A stretch of 64,000 nucleotides of DNA from Favolaschia claudopus. Its lineage: Eukaryota > Basidiomycota > Agaricomycetes > Agaricales > Mycenaceae. The translations under genes were made by a program, and so were the position numbers. The stretch is taken from positions 1,136,239 through 1,200,238 of the forward strand of contig JAWWNJ010000081.1 of assembly GCA_037176885.1 (NCBI GenBank). Reading direction: 5' to 3'. The notes below the pieces were generated by a model that saw only the letters and a list, made by a program, of their open reading frames with translations, ran no database searches and was not told the DNA's origin. Position 1 is the stretch's first letter. Each line of letters opens with the position of its first letter. This document shows, piece after piece, positions 45,735 to 57,291 of this stretch.

Positions 45735-48700
45735 TGTCTATATTGTGGCGTGGTATGTGGATTAGATTTTTGGGGTATCTTCGAGCTGGGGAGAGGCAGG
45801 AAAGTTAGCGGAGAAGCGAAGGAGGGTAGGTAGCGGACGCACAAGGTCGAGTAGACGCGTTTCACCGGATATATAGCTCCGACTTCGCTTTTCCTGCTCT
45901 TCCGTCTTTACTAGCGAATTTTTGAGATATTGATTTGAAAAGAGGCGAGTCGACGTCCGAGAAAAATGCACGCGAACACAGCGGCAGAGGAGAAGAAAGG
46001 GAATGAAGGAAAGAAGAAAACAGTCAGTCAGTCAATTCTTCCCAATATCTAGCATAAAAGACTCACCCTCGGCGTGGAGTTTTTTCGTTCTCAGGGGTCA
46101 AGACGAGCCTTCGTGCGCGACGTGGCGAGTGAGCCGAGAGAAGCTAGAATAGACCGGTAGAGTTGAGACGAGCGAGACGACTGCAGGGCGAAAAAGCCAG
46201 CGCACAAGAGGGCCTGGCTTTGCTTGCGGATAACGTATTGACGGGCCACGACGCCGCCTCGTGGGTTCTAGACCGTGATGCCGACAGTCGACAGCGGGGA
46301 TCCGGGCAGCGGGGGTGTGAACGAGGGGGTGAACGGGGAGCGGCGAGGAGGAGGAGGGAGGTGAGGTGAGAGGGTGACGGATGGCGTCAACGCCCTAGCA
46401 CGACGACGAGTGAATGTATGTTCGTGTTTGCTTCTCACGTTGATGTTGATGCGCCACCCACGTCACGTCCACTTGTTCACTTCCCTCTCGCTTCATGTCT
46501 TCCGCTCCTTGGCGTCACCGTCGACGTCGACACGCTCGATATCTGCCTCAAGAGCGAATGCCGGGTGGCCTCCTCGATTTTTCGACTTTTTCACCTCAAA
46601 ACCTACCGTGCAAACTCAACTCGCCCGCGACAGCGCAACCGTTCAACGTGTCGGCCCCTGGCCCCTGCCAAGTACTGAGATTGCATCATTTTCGTTTGGT
46701 GTTTCGACGTCATTCGTTGCCGAAACTAGAAGCCTCCGACTCTCCGAGACTCCGCCATTCGCCATCGGTTGCTCAAAAAAATGGGCACGACTGAACACCT
46801 ACTAATCAATCGACCCATCGTCAAACGGTCACTGGAATTCTACGGGATTCAGATAGAATTGAGCAGGTGCGTCCCAATTCGGGATGAAACAAACATTCCT
46901 TCTCAATTTCTCCTGTTAGTGTCGCGTCATTCGACGTCAAGCAAGTATGTCAATCCAAGTATGTCAATCCTTCGAGACTGAAAGAATTTCCGCGACTTCA
47001 TTTTTCCATCAGACCAGCCTAGAAACGCGACAAACAGGCCGGTGTAAGGGTACGTGCCATCGGAGCTATCCTTACTGCTGGGTTCGTGGATTAACTCCCA
47101 GTAAGTTCTAATCGAATTCTAGATCTCTTCGTGCTTGACGCCGAAAACAACCAGCTAGAGCTCGAGTCAAAAGCGAGAAACAACACCGCTCGCCTCCCCA
47201 AAATGATCCAATATCGAATGCAACGCCGATCGAGAGGACACTCGACTCCAAAAGTAAGTAACTAAATACCTCCTCACCCGCAAAACTGAAATCAAATAGA
47301 ATAGGATTATAAACCATTGAAATATTTCATAGAGCGCGTTCGTGAAACCCAATTCCACAGAACCAACCCAGCAAGTAAACTCTCTACCCCATCCAACTCT
47401 TTTCGAATAAGTACGATCGAACTCACTCATGCATTCCAGAGCTGTCTTCCGGATCCCTGATGAAACGTAACACCACCGAATGAACTTAAACGCAGAGAAG
47501 AGGCACAATATCTGACTTCTTATCGATAGGCGGTGTTCCATTCGCTCCCAGGTCTCCAACAACAGCTCGGGGATCCCAACGATCGTACGCCCGGCTCCTG
47601 CTTCGACGACTCTCAAACGGTTTATACATCTCTCCAAAATTTTACAGACAAAAGGGTTTAAACCAAACTCGTCCTCCGACCTCGAAACACCGTGCCTGAC
47701 GATGGTGAGCCCCCAATTATTCATCCTGTGGGGCCTCAATTGAAACAAACCTGCGCGAATTAGGCCACCAAGACGAGTCCTCAATTACTTGAAATATTCA
47801 ACCATATCATTGGAACGTTTGAATGAGGGACAAACCTGAGTCTACGAGGCGGAGGACACCTGCATGTATCACATTTTCTCTCGACCTAGAGCCACAGACC
47901 TGATTAGGGCTAGGCCGAAACGATGTTCAAAAAAGTTCAATCAACTATTCGAATTAAAGCTCCCTTTTCATCAGCGAAGCGGGGACTTACACTCTAAACC
48001 TCTCTCCTCGAAATCGGTCTGGGGATTCAGATTCAATAACCAGCTAAAAGGGCATCTTAAACCCGAGACGAGGCCTTGGTAAAGGACGTTCAGTCATGAT
48101 TATTATGATGCTAAATATTCAAACGTCTGAAGGCGGAAGAGCCATTACAATCGAGACCAAGGAAACGAGTAGATATTACCCTTTCTTACATAACGCCGTC
48201 GCACACCCGAATTTCACCTACCAAGCCAAAACGACATCAGAATCAACTATCGAACTTGACCTTTGTCTAGACTCTCTCACTCACAGGCGTTGAATGTTCA
48301 CGCTACAACTCAAAGTCCTTTGCAAATCCTGGAAGCCATCTCAAAGAATCATTTCGACGTCAATCTGGGAAGATGGATCAGTGCAGCGATATGACCGCAA
48401 CCAAAATATCGAAACATAATCTGATATATATCCATGGCAGGCTATTTGCCGTTCAATTCCGAAGAAAATGTATCTCGATCAGCAAAATTCTGTCAACGCA
48501 GATGTAAAATAATATCGTAGGGTGAATGTCCCGAATAAAGCATTGCCTAGAACAACAAATCCAGAGGTCCACTTCAAACGGACCTCACTGCGTACAAGCA
48601 TCCCATTGAACAGCAACGATACGCGCTGAGAAGGTTAGACATGATGATTTCGAGTCAGTCCTCTGTTGTTTTAGCATAGGGTGAACTGAGTCAAGTAATT

Positions 48701-49194
48701 GACGAAAGAACACATGAGGCATGGCGCTGTAACTCTTGCATTGTGCTGGAGATAGATCGATTCAGAATATTTGACGTGGTAAGAGATGCCAGGGCAAGGT
48801 ACACGCACCGCAGAGAAAGAATAGCCTGAACGAGATGCGAAAATGCAACTCGTGACTCACTCGCCCAACAACGAAAATTTATTTCCCTGCTGCTTAAATT
48901 TAAAGCTGAAATCTGAGATTGAAAACCCTGAAGCATTGCTGCTGAGCGAAAATTCATGTTGTCCCCTCGAGGACCTGGCCAGCAGAAGCTCTAGCGTCAG
49001 CCGAGAACGCCTATAAATCGTCAAGGTACAAGACCTGCGGGAAGTAGTCAAGGATAGCATTGTACTTAGGAACCTTAAGCTTATCACGTACCTAAATTCA
49101 CATCCGACCTCTGTGCTTCTCCTCACTTGGTCGCCGAGCCGGCTTCCATGAGCACAATGCACTCTACAGTACGAGGCACCCGTATTCGCTCATG
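45735..49194. other. 5' region of the large gene, then unassigned DNA
   Basis: 45.74-46.2 kb is the leader/promoter region of the minus-strand gene. From 46.2 to 49.2 kb frames occur on both strands (for example 47784-47167 minus, 205 codons) but none has recognisable motifs. GTATGTCAATCCAA is locally duplicated at about 46945-46970. Confidence 0.35.
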
Positions 49195-49475
49195 GAAAGC
49201 ACGCGTTGATCAAACGCAACGAGGGTTAACTTACGGGATGTATGCGGCCCAACAAGAGCATCTGAAAAGTCGCCCGAGTCACGATCAAGCAGTTCCAGAT
49301 GTGTAAGATGGCAAAAGAGTCGGCAAGTGAAGTCAATATGGCCCAATTCGATGAGAAAATATTTGCAGTAGGTTCTTATATACAGAAGAGTCGGAAGCTC
49401 ATTGAGTGCAAGCCCGAATTGACGACAAAAAGAATGGTACGCCCGGCGCGAAAGAGAGTTTGTCTGAATATTCAA
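49195..49475 (-). pseudogene. Relic of an F-box/LRR-type protein
   Basis: The minus-strand frame contains LALNELPTLLYI...GHIDFTC.LFCHLTHLELLDRDSGDFSDALVG...LTLVAFDQRV. This matches, segment by segment, the LRR part of the relic at 35.1-35.3 kb (ALNELSKLRHL, THLELIDCDSADFPDALVG, LTHIAFDAV). Only about 75 residues remain and no neighbouring exons were found. Confidence 0.5.
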
Positions 49476-51036
49476 TGAGTCATCAAGCTCTAGTCTCGAT
49501 AAAGAGATAGAAAGGAGCAGAATCGACCGAGTAACGAAAGGGAGGCAGAATCAGGGTTTGAGAGCAGGGCAGCGTTCGAGAACGAGCGTGGGCGCTGATT
49601 CTGAATCTTGAGAACAGTGAATTTATTCACGTCTTCACATTTCTTGGCAGGAATATAAGCCTCAGTCTATAGTATGCGACATAGGCTGCCATAGCAGGGA
49701 CCCAGAGTGAATAATGCGCAAGCGGAAGGCAAGTTTTGAATCAAAAGCCCAAGACGAGATGATGAGTGTTCGGGACAAGCCATGTTTATCTACTGATGCT
49801 AGTGTTGCCAAGCAGAGCCACACATCCTGCTCTTTTTCCACGACAGTGACGACGACGGCGGCAGCGGTGCCGCTACCGACGACAGCAAGTCGCACTTACA
49901 TATCGGCGTCACACTTCCCAAGTGTGCCACCCTCTCCTTCGGTCCTCCCGTCCCCGGATAACAAATTGAAATTGTCAAATAATTATGAAAAAAAAAATCC
50001 AAGCCCTTTGTCAAGCCGACTTCGAGCCTGACGAACATGTTCATGCATGGTAACGAATATGCAAAATAGTATCTACGTTGATGGCGGGACTGTCATGAAT
50101 CTGGCGGATGTATGTCTTGTATTTTATCGATAACTTACTATTTGAAGGGCTGCTCCAATACTCACGGCGGGTCCTCTGCTTCACGTCCAGAAATTCTTGC
50201 CGTTTCGAAGTCGAGCCCTCTTACTAGTAGCTATGCTTTCAAAGTATCGTATCCTTGGCCTATATCGACATCCACGCTGGCTACTATGTCACCTCCGGAT
50301 GACCTTGTCGGCGCTTGCTCTAATCTGCTATGTCCTCTCGGCTCCCTTTTCCCGTTTTCTTCAATCTTGATGTCCTCCCATTCTGTACCCGCATATGCCT
50401 TTCTGCCTTCTGCAACCTCAATCGCTGTCGTTGTTGGCAGTGCGGCACGCTAAGCGCATCAAGGAAACATTGTCTTCGCTCGCTTGTCATCGCCCTCGAT
50501 GGCTAGCACTCACAACGCCAGCAAATCTTGACTCGAACCACCATCATCAGCGTGCGTCACCTTTGAATTTCCTCCTACTCCTTGTCCGCCGCAGCAATTG
50601 CGGTCTCCACTTGAGAACTTCGAACGAGAGTGATAAGTACCAGCCAGCGGCAGACTCTTTTTCACTTCAAAGTTCATTCGTTCACCGACTCACCGTGCTG
50701 CCGCTAAAGCTACTGTATTCGCCGACGACGGAAATAACCATTCTCTATCGATCCATCCTGTCTGCTCTTACTCCGCCCTGGCCAGATGCGAAATCATGGA
50801 TCATCTTCGATGTCGGCTAGTCTAATTCTCGACTGCTACACGTCGGAAAGTCCGACGCCGGTGCACTGTGTACGTTTGGACAGGGCTCATCTCCCGTCGT
50901 ATCTAATCCTGACTGGGGAACGGATGATCGGGAGAAGCAGATGTGATGATTGGTATGAATCCCCCACAGCCGCATTCTTAACCAGCTTCACAAGGCGCAT
51001 CGAAACTCTCGTTCCCCGCCTTCACACCCATCCTAC
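49476..51036. other. Intergenic; nothing firmly recognised
   Basis: Short frames without family motifs on both strands. Confidence 0.35.
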
Positions 51037-52344
51037 ATGTCTTCTCTCTCCCTTCCCGTCGACATTCAAGTTCAGTTCCTTGGCTACTGGCTCGAGACAC
51101 TCGTCTACGGCATTTATCTTACAACATGTGTTTCCTGTGCCCGTGCCTTACTTCGTATTCGAATTGGGCCAGAACTGCGTTGGCGAACTTGTAGAGAAAT
51201 CAAGTGGTTCTTCGTCGTTGTTGCGTCATTGTTACTCACAGTTTCTACGTTCGATATCGTCGTAAGTTTTGAATATCTTGACTTTGATAGTGATTAAAAA
51301 AAACATTTTCTGTTCCAGGTGGGCCTTTTGCGTACAATGCGATTGTTCGTTGTCGTCAATAACGATCAAAATGGACTGGCGGATTCCTTCAACGTTTGGA
51401 GTTGGATAAACATAGCTAGAGTGAGTACTGACACATCACCAAATATTCGAATTAGCTCACCCCACGCCGAGTTTGTAACACAAATGATCCAATTGCTTCT
51501 GGGAGATCTTGTTCTGGTACGTCCGTGAGGCGTCTCGATACGCATCTCAGCCTTGACCCTCCGTTACAGGTCTACAGGTTGATCTCGCACCAGATTCACA
51601 CCATCGAACTAATCATGTCCAAGGTGCTGGATTGTCTACGGTCATTGCTGGAAGCTTGCGCTACCATCAGTCCTGTTGTACATCACCGACGTTGCTGTCG
51701 CAGTCGCCTTCATCTCAGGGAATACCCGAGCTCTGGGGTTCCGGGGAGCGACGTCTATATCTATAGCACTGCCGCTTTGGCCGCTCTGGATATCTTTTTT
51801 CGGGATCGCAGCGGTGCGTCGTGTCCGCAGGCGTTCCTAGAATTGCTTGCTGACTCCATCGACCGGTAGATTCAAAACATTTTAACCACATGTACGTGCA
51901 CATTTCGGCTGAATCCCTCGTCCGCTGATCCTGAACCTCTGAACTGTCAGGGCTGCTTATCCGACGCATCTGGAAGGTGGATCATCAAGGCAGAAAGCTT
52001 GGAGAGATTTCACAGCCAGCTCCTCAGCGCTCTCTCCGGAACGTCATCCGAGTCCTGGTTGAATGCGGGTTATGCTACACTACAATGATCCTTGCGACCT
52101 TTGTAGCAAGTTTGTTCAACAACAACGCAATATATCCGGTCTCCGATGTGGTGAGTGACGTTCACGCTCTGTTCTCGATATAGACACTTACCTTCGATGA
52201 TCAAAGACACTACAGGCTGCTGGGATCGCATTCAATTTCATTATCATGCAGGCAGCTCCCAATCATGGAAGTAAGGCGGTGCCTATGGAAGACGGCGCTC
52301 AAATGTCATCTTTGCGATTTCATGTCGCTTCTACCGCTGAGTAG
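51037..52344 (+). CDS. Seven-helix membrane protein, DUF6533/DUF6534-like
   Basis: Eight exons: 51037-51261, 51319-51420, 51472-51516, 51570-51577 (8 nt), 51624-51813, 51870-51891 (22 nt), 51951-52150 and 52216-52344, giving 306 residues. The N-terminus reads SLPVDIQVQFLGYWLETLVYGIY, the usual extracellular start and first helix of a huge mushroom family. Later come the spliced GDLVLVYRCWIVYGHCWKLALP, LLIRRIWKVDHQG, SLRNVIRVLVECGLCYTTMILATFVASLFNNNAIYPVSDV and a last helix AAGIAFNFIIMQA. Hydrophobic segments fit seven helices with a cytosolic tail, a receptor-like layout; the function of the family is unknown. Each boundary was chosen because it restores these conserved segments. No frame breaks. 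Confidence 0.78.
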
Positions 52345-53196
52345 TTATTGAAGATGGGTACGTTCTCGCTCCATTTTTCCCGAACCCCAGACTCACGTTC
52401 TTCTCGCGTCCGATCCTTCAAGTAATCTCAGAGCTTTCTTGTGCTCGTAACGTCGTGTAGACTTCGAGATATATTTCTAAACCGCCCGTTACTGGAAGCT
52501 TTTGGCTCGACGCATCTCTGGGGATTTTGTAGCCTGGTGATCTTTATCGCTGCCGTTCATCTGTTTCTGGACATCACAACAACTTGTCCTCACTGTTACA
52601 CTTCGTATCTCGTTCTCTTTCAGGATGGTAACTTGAGCAACGCCTCATAATCTGTGCGTCGCAGCGGTGGATATCCAACTTCTTTTGGTCCGTTATCTTC
52701 GCGTTCTCGGGGAGTAACAACGCCCATGCTGCATTCTGAGTACATCTGATCTTCGAGTCCAACTATCGAGGTTCTTCATTTCACAAGACCAGCGACTTCA
52801 GCACCTCTGCACCGACCTTCGAAACGTATCGTAATCCACACCCATGACTTTTCAATTGTTCATGTCGTGACAGTCGTGGGGGTATTTGGAAACGGATTCT
52901 CATCGTGCGTCTTGCCTTCAGTCCGGATCTTCCACAAGCTAGTTGTGTACCGATTCTTCGAGCAGTATCAACGGAATTCTAAGAGTTAGAAAGGTGCGTT
53001 AGCGATCTAGTCGAGCGTATTTAGGCAGGACCTTTACTAGTTATGCGTGTGCGCACAATTCATCTCCGCTACGTTATCAGCAATGCCCATGCGATTGCGG
53101 TGAGTGCGGGGCAATTAGCCATCCTCCTGGATGACTATAAAGCGTTGACCAGCCCAGGGGGACACCAGTGACCATTCATTCCACTGAGTACGAGTT
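52345..53196. other. Intergenic, ending in a promoter
   Basis: Fragments such as WISNFFWSVIFAFSGSNN in 52.6-52.7 kb hint at a decayed membrane-protein copy, but this is not provable. The TATA box of the next gene is at about 53136. Confidence 0.35.
53134..53141 (+). promoter_or_regulatory. TATA box of the small secreted protein gene
   Basis: ACTATAAAGC about 60 bases upstream of the ATG at 53197. Confidence 0.5.
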
Positions 53197-53439
53197 ATGC
53201 GTGTTGCACTCACTCCCCTCTTTGCCCTCGCCCTCTGCCTTGGGCCAGTCCTCATCTCTTTCGCAGTCGGAGCGAGGCTTCCACCATCCGAGGCCGAGTC
53301 ATTGTGCTGTCGTTGCACCCCGCGCGACAAACTTTCTGCACCGGTTCCCATAGACCCAGTTCCTCTTTCGGCTGTCAAGGCTCCCGACGACTGCTGTTGC
53401 TTCGCGGGGACTCCAGAAGAGTGCCATATGAAGTGCTGA
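53197..53439 (+). CDS. Small secreted cysteine-rich protein (80 residues)
   Basis: A single exon. MRVALTPLFALALCLGPVLISFAVGA is a signal peptide ending with a plausible AxG/A-type cleavage site. The mature part of about 54 residues has eight cysteines in the pattern CC-X-C ... CCC ... C-X3-C (ESLCCRC, DDCCCF, EECHMKC), an even number suited to four disulphides. This is the profile of fungal effector-like or defence-like small secreted proteins; sequence alone cannot say which. A TATA box about 60 bases upstream supports a real transcription unit. It is isolated, with no related copy in the window. Confidence 0.62.
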   Translation: MRVALTPLFALALCLGPVLISFAVGARLPPSEAESLCCRCTPRDKLSAPVPIDPVPLSAVKAPDDCCCFAGTPEECHMKC

Positions 53440-54219
53440 GGTCTGTCATGCTGTCCTCTTGTCTGTGCATACTTCGTAGCAATCAACGTACCGGTTTGCA
53501 TAGTTTGACTCCGTTGGACTCGAGGAGAGAATGATGTACGGCGTGAGCAAGAGAGTGCGCGTCTCGAGCTCACACAGTTCCGCAGATATCCGACCCCCCC
53601 TGTGTATGCCGGGTTTCACGAGATTCCAGTCCTATAAATGATTGAAAGCGATGGGGTTAACGGAAATGCTATATGTCGTTTCGAATGCGATGCGTATGTA
53701 TCTGTCTTATCTCAAATCCCAATGCCCCAAAGGCCGTTGACGGTGGAACACAACCAAACAGAGAGAGAGAAAAAGGCCACAGACAAGTTGTAGGAAGATC
53801 GCTGAGAATTGAACTCAGTCCCAAGGCAGCAGATGCAAATTCTTGGGCTGCGTTGGAGCGGGTAAATTTGAAAGCAAGTCGAACACATGAAACTGACGAG
53901 GTGAGTTAGTGAGGATGACGATTCGGCCGGTCAGCGAGAAGTTTGTTGGATTTATTCGGCTGTTGTCTGAAGGGACGCCGCACGAGAAAGGATGACGACA
54001 GAGCGGCAAAACAACAGATCGAGTGAAACAAGAGACAAGGCTGGATTATTAGGGATGAATTCACTCATCGTTCCAAGGTATCGTTGGTGTGGAGCCAGCT
54101 GATTTGAGCACGAAAAAACTGCCACCGGTGCGGATAGTCCAGGGCTTCGCAAACCGATCACACGCCTCGATAAAATAGCAGATCAACGAAGAATAGTTCG
54201 TGAACGAACGTGTAAACAG
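53440..54219. other. Intergenic; nothing recognised
   Basis: No frame with family motifs. The end is the 3' flank of the minus-strand mannosyltransferase-like gene. Confidence 0.4.
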
Positions 54220-55428
54220 TCAACGCATCTTGATTTCATCCCGATACAGCGGTAACAACCCACCACCCCTCCTCTCCCTCGTCAACCTCCCCCCTAACCC
54301 TCGTCTCCTCAACATCAGCCACTTCGCAGCCCATATAGCGCCTGTGATCCCACCTGCCACGAGGATATGCCATACGATGCCCAGCGCACGACGGTAGAGG
54401 TGAATGAGTTGAAGAACGTATCTTGAAAATGAGATATCAATAAAAAACTAAACCAGCAAATAGAAGGAGACGCACTTGACGATAACCTTCGCACCCAACT
54501 TAGACGATCCCTGCCTCCTCACGCCGAACGCATACGGCACCTCCGGCGGGTTCGACGCCTTTGGTATCGAAAGCAGGAGCTCGAGCGCAATTTTGAATCC
54601 CATAGGCGAAAGCGGCGCCGACGCTTCAAACGCGTCTTTCTTCACAGCAAAGAACCCAGTCATCGGATCACTCGCCGTCGTCAATGGCCTCGCCAACATC
54701 CTCGCACCCCAGCTGATAACCCGCCTATACAGCGGCCAATTCCTATCCATCGACACGCCCTTGCCGTATCTCGTCCCGAGCGCCATGGGCGATTGCGATT
54801 CCTCCAACGCATCGAGAAGCTGAGGTATTGCGGATGGTGGATGCTGCAGGTCCGCATCCATGACGACGAGCCGTGTCCCCCTCGCCCGCTCAAATCCACG
54901 TATAACAGCGGAACTCAGCCCGCTCTCCCCACCCGCCCGCGCACGCACCAAGATCTCCAAATTCACATACCCCTCCCCGCGAAGCCGTTCGACCTCCTCC
55001 TCCGTCCCATCCTGCGAATCGTCATCGACGAACACGAACTCCGTCTCCTTCGCTAGCAGTGGTGGGAGTGCGGAATAGGTCGTCTGCACGAGCGACGCGA
55101 TGTTTGCGCGTTCGTGGAAGGTGGGGACAATGATACTGGTGGTGATTTGCGGGCCGGCGGTGGGCTGCGGGGGCGGGGTGTACAAGGAGGAGTGATGCGG
55201 GGAGTAGAGGGATGGGGAGGGTGTGAGGAGGTAGGAGAGGGCGAGGAGTATGAGGAAAACAGGGAGCGGGCCGGAGCTTGCGGGGCGCGGGAGGCGGCGG
55301 TCCCGGGCCCAGGCGGGCAGCGAGCGGCGTATGGACGACAGTGGTGGCAGGGACGAAGAACCGGTTGTGTGGTCGTGCTTGTCAACAGCGACTCTTTACT
55401 GCACGAACACACAATGTTGATGTTGCAT
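54220..55428 (-). CDS. Dolichol-phosphate mannosyltransferase-like GT2 enzyme
   Basis: Three exons: 55428-55400, 55276-54476 and 54421-54220, giving 343 residues. The GT2 core is complete: SIIVPTFHERANIASL, VDDDSQDGT, MDADLQHPPSAIPQLLDAL (metal-binding DAD and the HPP that follows it in Dpm1), ALGTRYGKG, DPMTGFFAVKK and GFKIALELL. Dpm1 enzymes transfer mannose from GDP-mannose to dolichol phosphate at the ER for N-glycans, O-mannosylation and GPI anchors. Two additions flank the core: a hydrophobic helix before it (PLPVFLILLALSYLL) and a C-terminal helix (ALGIVWHILVAGGITGAIWAAKW) with a basic tail. The first exon is the least certain, because no in-frame ATG exists in exon 2; the GTAAAG donor and phase agree. 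It could be a paralogue rather than the housekeeping DPM1. Confidence 0.78.
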
Positions 55429-55600
55429 ATTTTCTCAAGCGGGGTGTGGTTGATGGGGATGAGTAGGAGCGAGATTGAATCTTTCGAGACGGCGGAGAAG
55501 TAAAATCAAGAGGAGGTTAATTCAATCGACAGGTCTAAAAGTAAATCTTTAATTGATTTTCCTGACCGTCCCTCATGTGTGTATCCCAGAAGCTACCTTC
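55429..55600. other. Short spacer before the subtelomeric repeats
   Basis: Leader region of the mannosyltransferase-like gene; the first telomere-associated repeat begins at CTAGCTACGG, 55601. Confidence 0.45.
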
Positions 55601-56602
55601 CTAGCTACGGTAACGGGGAATTGAGAGCTCAATTCCATGCAACAGGCCCTTCAAACCACCGGAATCCAGGGCTCCGTGGGAGGAATCCATAGCGTCGTGG
55701 GAGGAATCCACAGCTCATCAGTGCACCAGGGTGAAACTCAACCTCAGATTGTTGGAATCCATGGCTCACACTAGCTATCTTACCCGGGAATCCGTCGACG
55801 GATTCCGTGAAAGAGGGTCCTGAAACGGTGGAATTCAGCCCAAGATTGACACCGTGGGAGGGAATCCAGCCCAAGATTGTGATTCACCCTCTGAAACCAC
55901 TGGAATTCACCCCAAGGACTGGAATTCAGCCCAACTGAATCAAGCACTCACCACTGACCAAAAGAAACGACAAAACAAACACACTCCTTATAGTGACAAG
56001 CAAGGCCTTATAAGAAATTCGACTCACTGCCACAAAAAATTATAAGCCAGAGCCAGGGCTTATAAGAAATGCAATTAAAATAGCTGACTCTGAGGCCTTG
56101 TAAGAAATTCGGAAAAATAGTGGAGACCAAAAGGGTGCCAAATAGCCTACAAATCAGCCTAGTGTCACCACAAATGCCCAAACGGGCCTCGTTGACTGGC
56201 TGTATTGACTTGAACGGAAAACGTAAGGCTTGGACCAAAAGCAGAATACGACGATCAATTGAGCACCGATTGCCTTGGGTATAGGCTTGAATGGAGGTGT
56301 TTGACGAGGACTATAAGATTATGTCATCAGCGATTGAGTCGCAGGTCACCTGACATTCCCGACTGGGTCAAACACTGCGTCCGAAGCCATACGGAATGCA
56401 CAATGCAACACCAAAGCACAGATGTTAAGGTTTGGGACCACTACTCAGCACGGGCGTTAAGGTTAGTGGTCCCACTCTCCCGACGGAATCCACCAGAATA
56501 TAAAATTTTTTCGGCAGCTTCGGAAAGGAAACCGCGGACCAAGCAATCCAGCAAGGCAATGCGCAGGTTAGCTACGGAAACCAGCAAGACATTGGCGAAC
56601 TA
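55601..56602 (+). repeat. Telomere-associated repeat, copy A (contains the head of copy B)
   Basis: It begins CTAGCTACGGTAACGGG, then the palindrome at 55617-55636 (arms GGAATTGAG/CTCAATTCC), then GGAATCCA boxes. From about 55980 to 56602 it is near-identical to 63150-63800 of copy E, including TTATAAG-rich DNA, the ACCGATTGCCTTGGGTATAGGC segment, TTTTCGGCAGCTTCGGAAAGG and the end GGCGAACTAGCC. The frame at 56259-56603 is a shadow that recurs in copy E. Confidence 0.8.
55771..55945 (+). repeat. Telomere-associated repeat head, copy B
   Basis: CTAGCTATCTTACCCGGG is followed by the perfect palindrome GGAATCCGTCGACGGATTCC (55787-55806). Four GGAAT boxes follow, each continued by CAGCCCAAGATTG or a close variant. 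Confidence 0.75.
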
Positions 56603-57291
56603 GCCGCTCACAGCTGCCCGCTAGAACGTAAAGGAAGTCGCGGGTGACCGACTCAATGGAAGCATGTACTCAACTGTACAAGGCAATGGCCAACAATACA
56701 TCAAGAAGTAAAATAGCAAGCAATCAACCCAGTCTGACCCTGTCGAACACATTCGGAGTGCTCTACCCACCTGGCCACTTTGAGTCAGAGCAGCACCTGC
56801 TTGACTTGCAGTTTTGATTTCTACAAAACGACACCGCATCAAGCCAACTTGTATCACCGGAAATACATCCTTCTCAGCCGCTATGAGGAACAGAGATGTC
56901 TCACAGCAGGCACAACTACTGACCTTCAAAGGCTGGGTTTGAGTCTCCAATACCGAGCAGACTCTGCTGATCAGGAATCGTAGCCAAGTCAGACTCAACG
57001 TACCGGACTCAATTAGCCACTCATTGCCTTGGGTATAGGCTTGCAATGAACCGTTGGACCAGCATTATAAGGCTATATGTTTGGCGGGAAAATCTGAGGG
57101 CATCGAGGCACTCAAGTAGGGTACCGACTTGAATATTGCCTTTGAACTCAAGTCAGTCGTATGGATTGAATGCATCTGGGTATTCTCAGTGACTTGCACT
57201 CAAAGCCAAGCATTACAAGGCCCAGATATCCTGGCAAGGTTTAGGGACGTCGACTTCAGACTGCTGGAATCCAGAGGGATATCCAGAAAGA

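Noticed and set aside
47167..47784. Minus-strand frame of 205 codons
   Set aside because: No recognisable domains, no start context or introns that extend it, and the plus strand is equally open nearby.
56259..56603. Open frame of 114 codons recurring at 63410-63700
   Set aside because: It recurs only because the DNA repeat recurs; copy C has no equivalent frame and there are no protein-family features.
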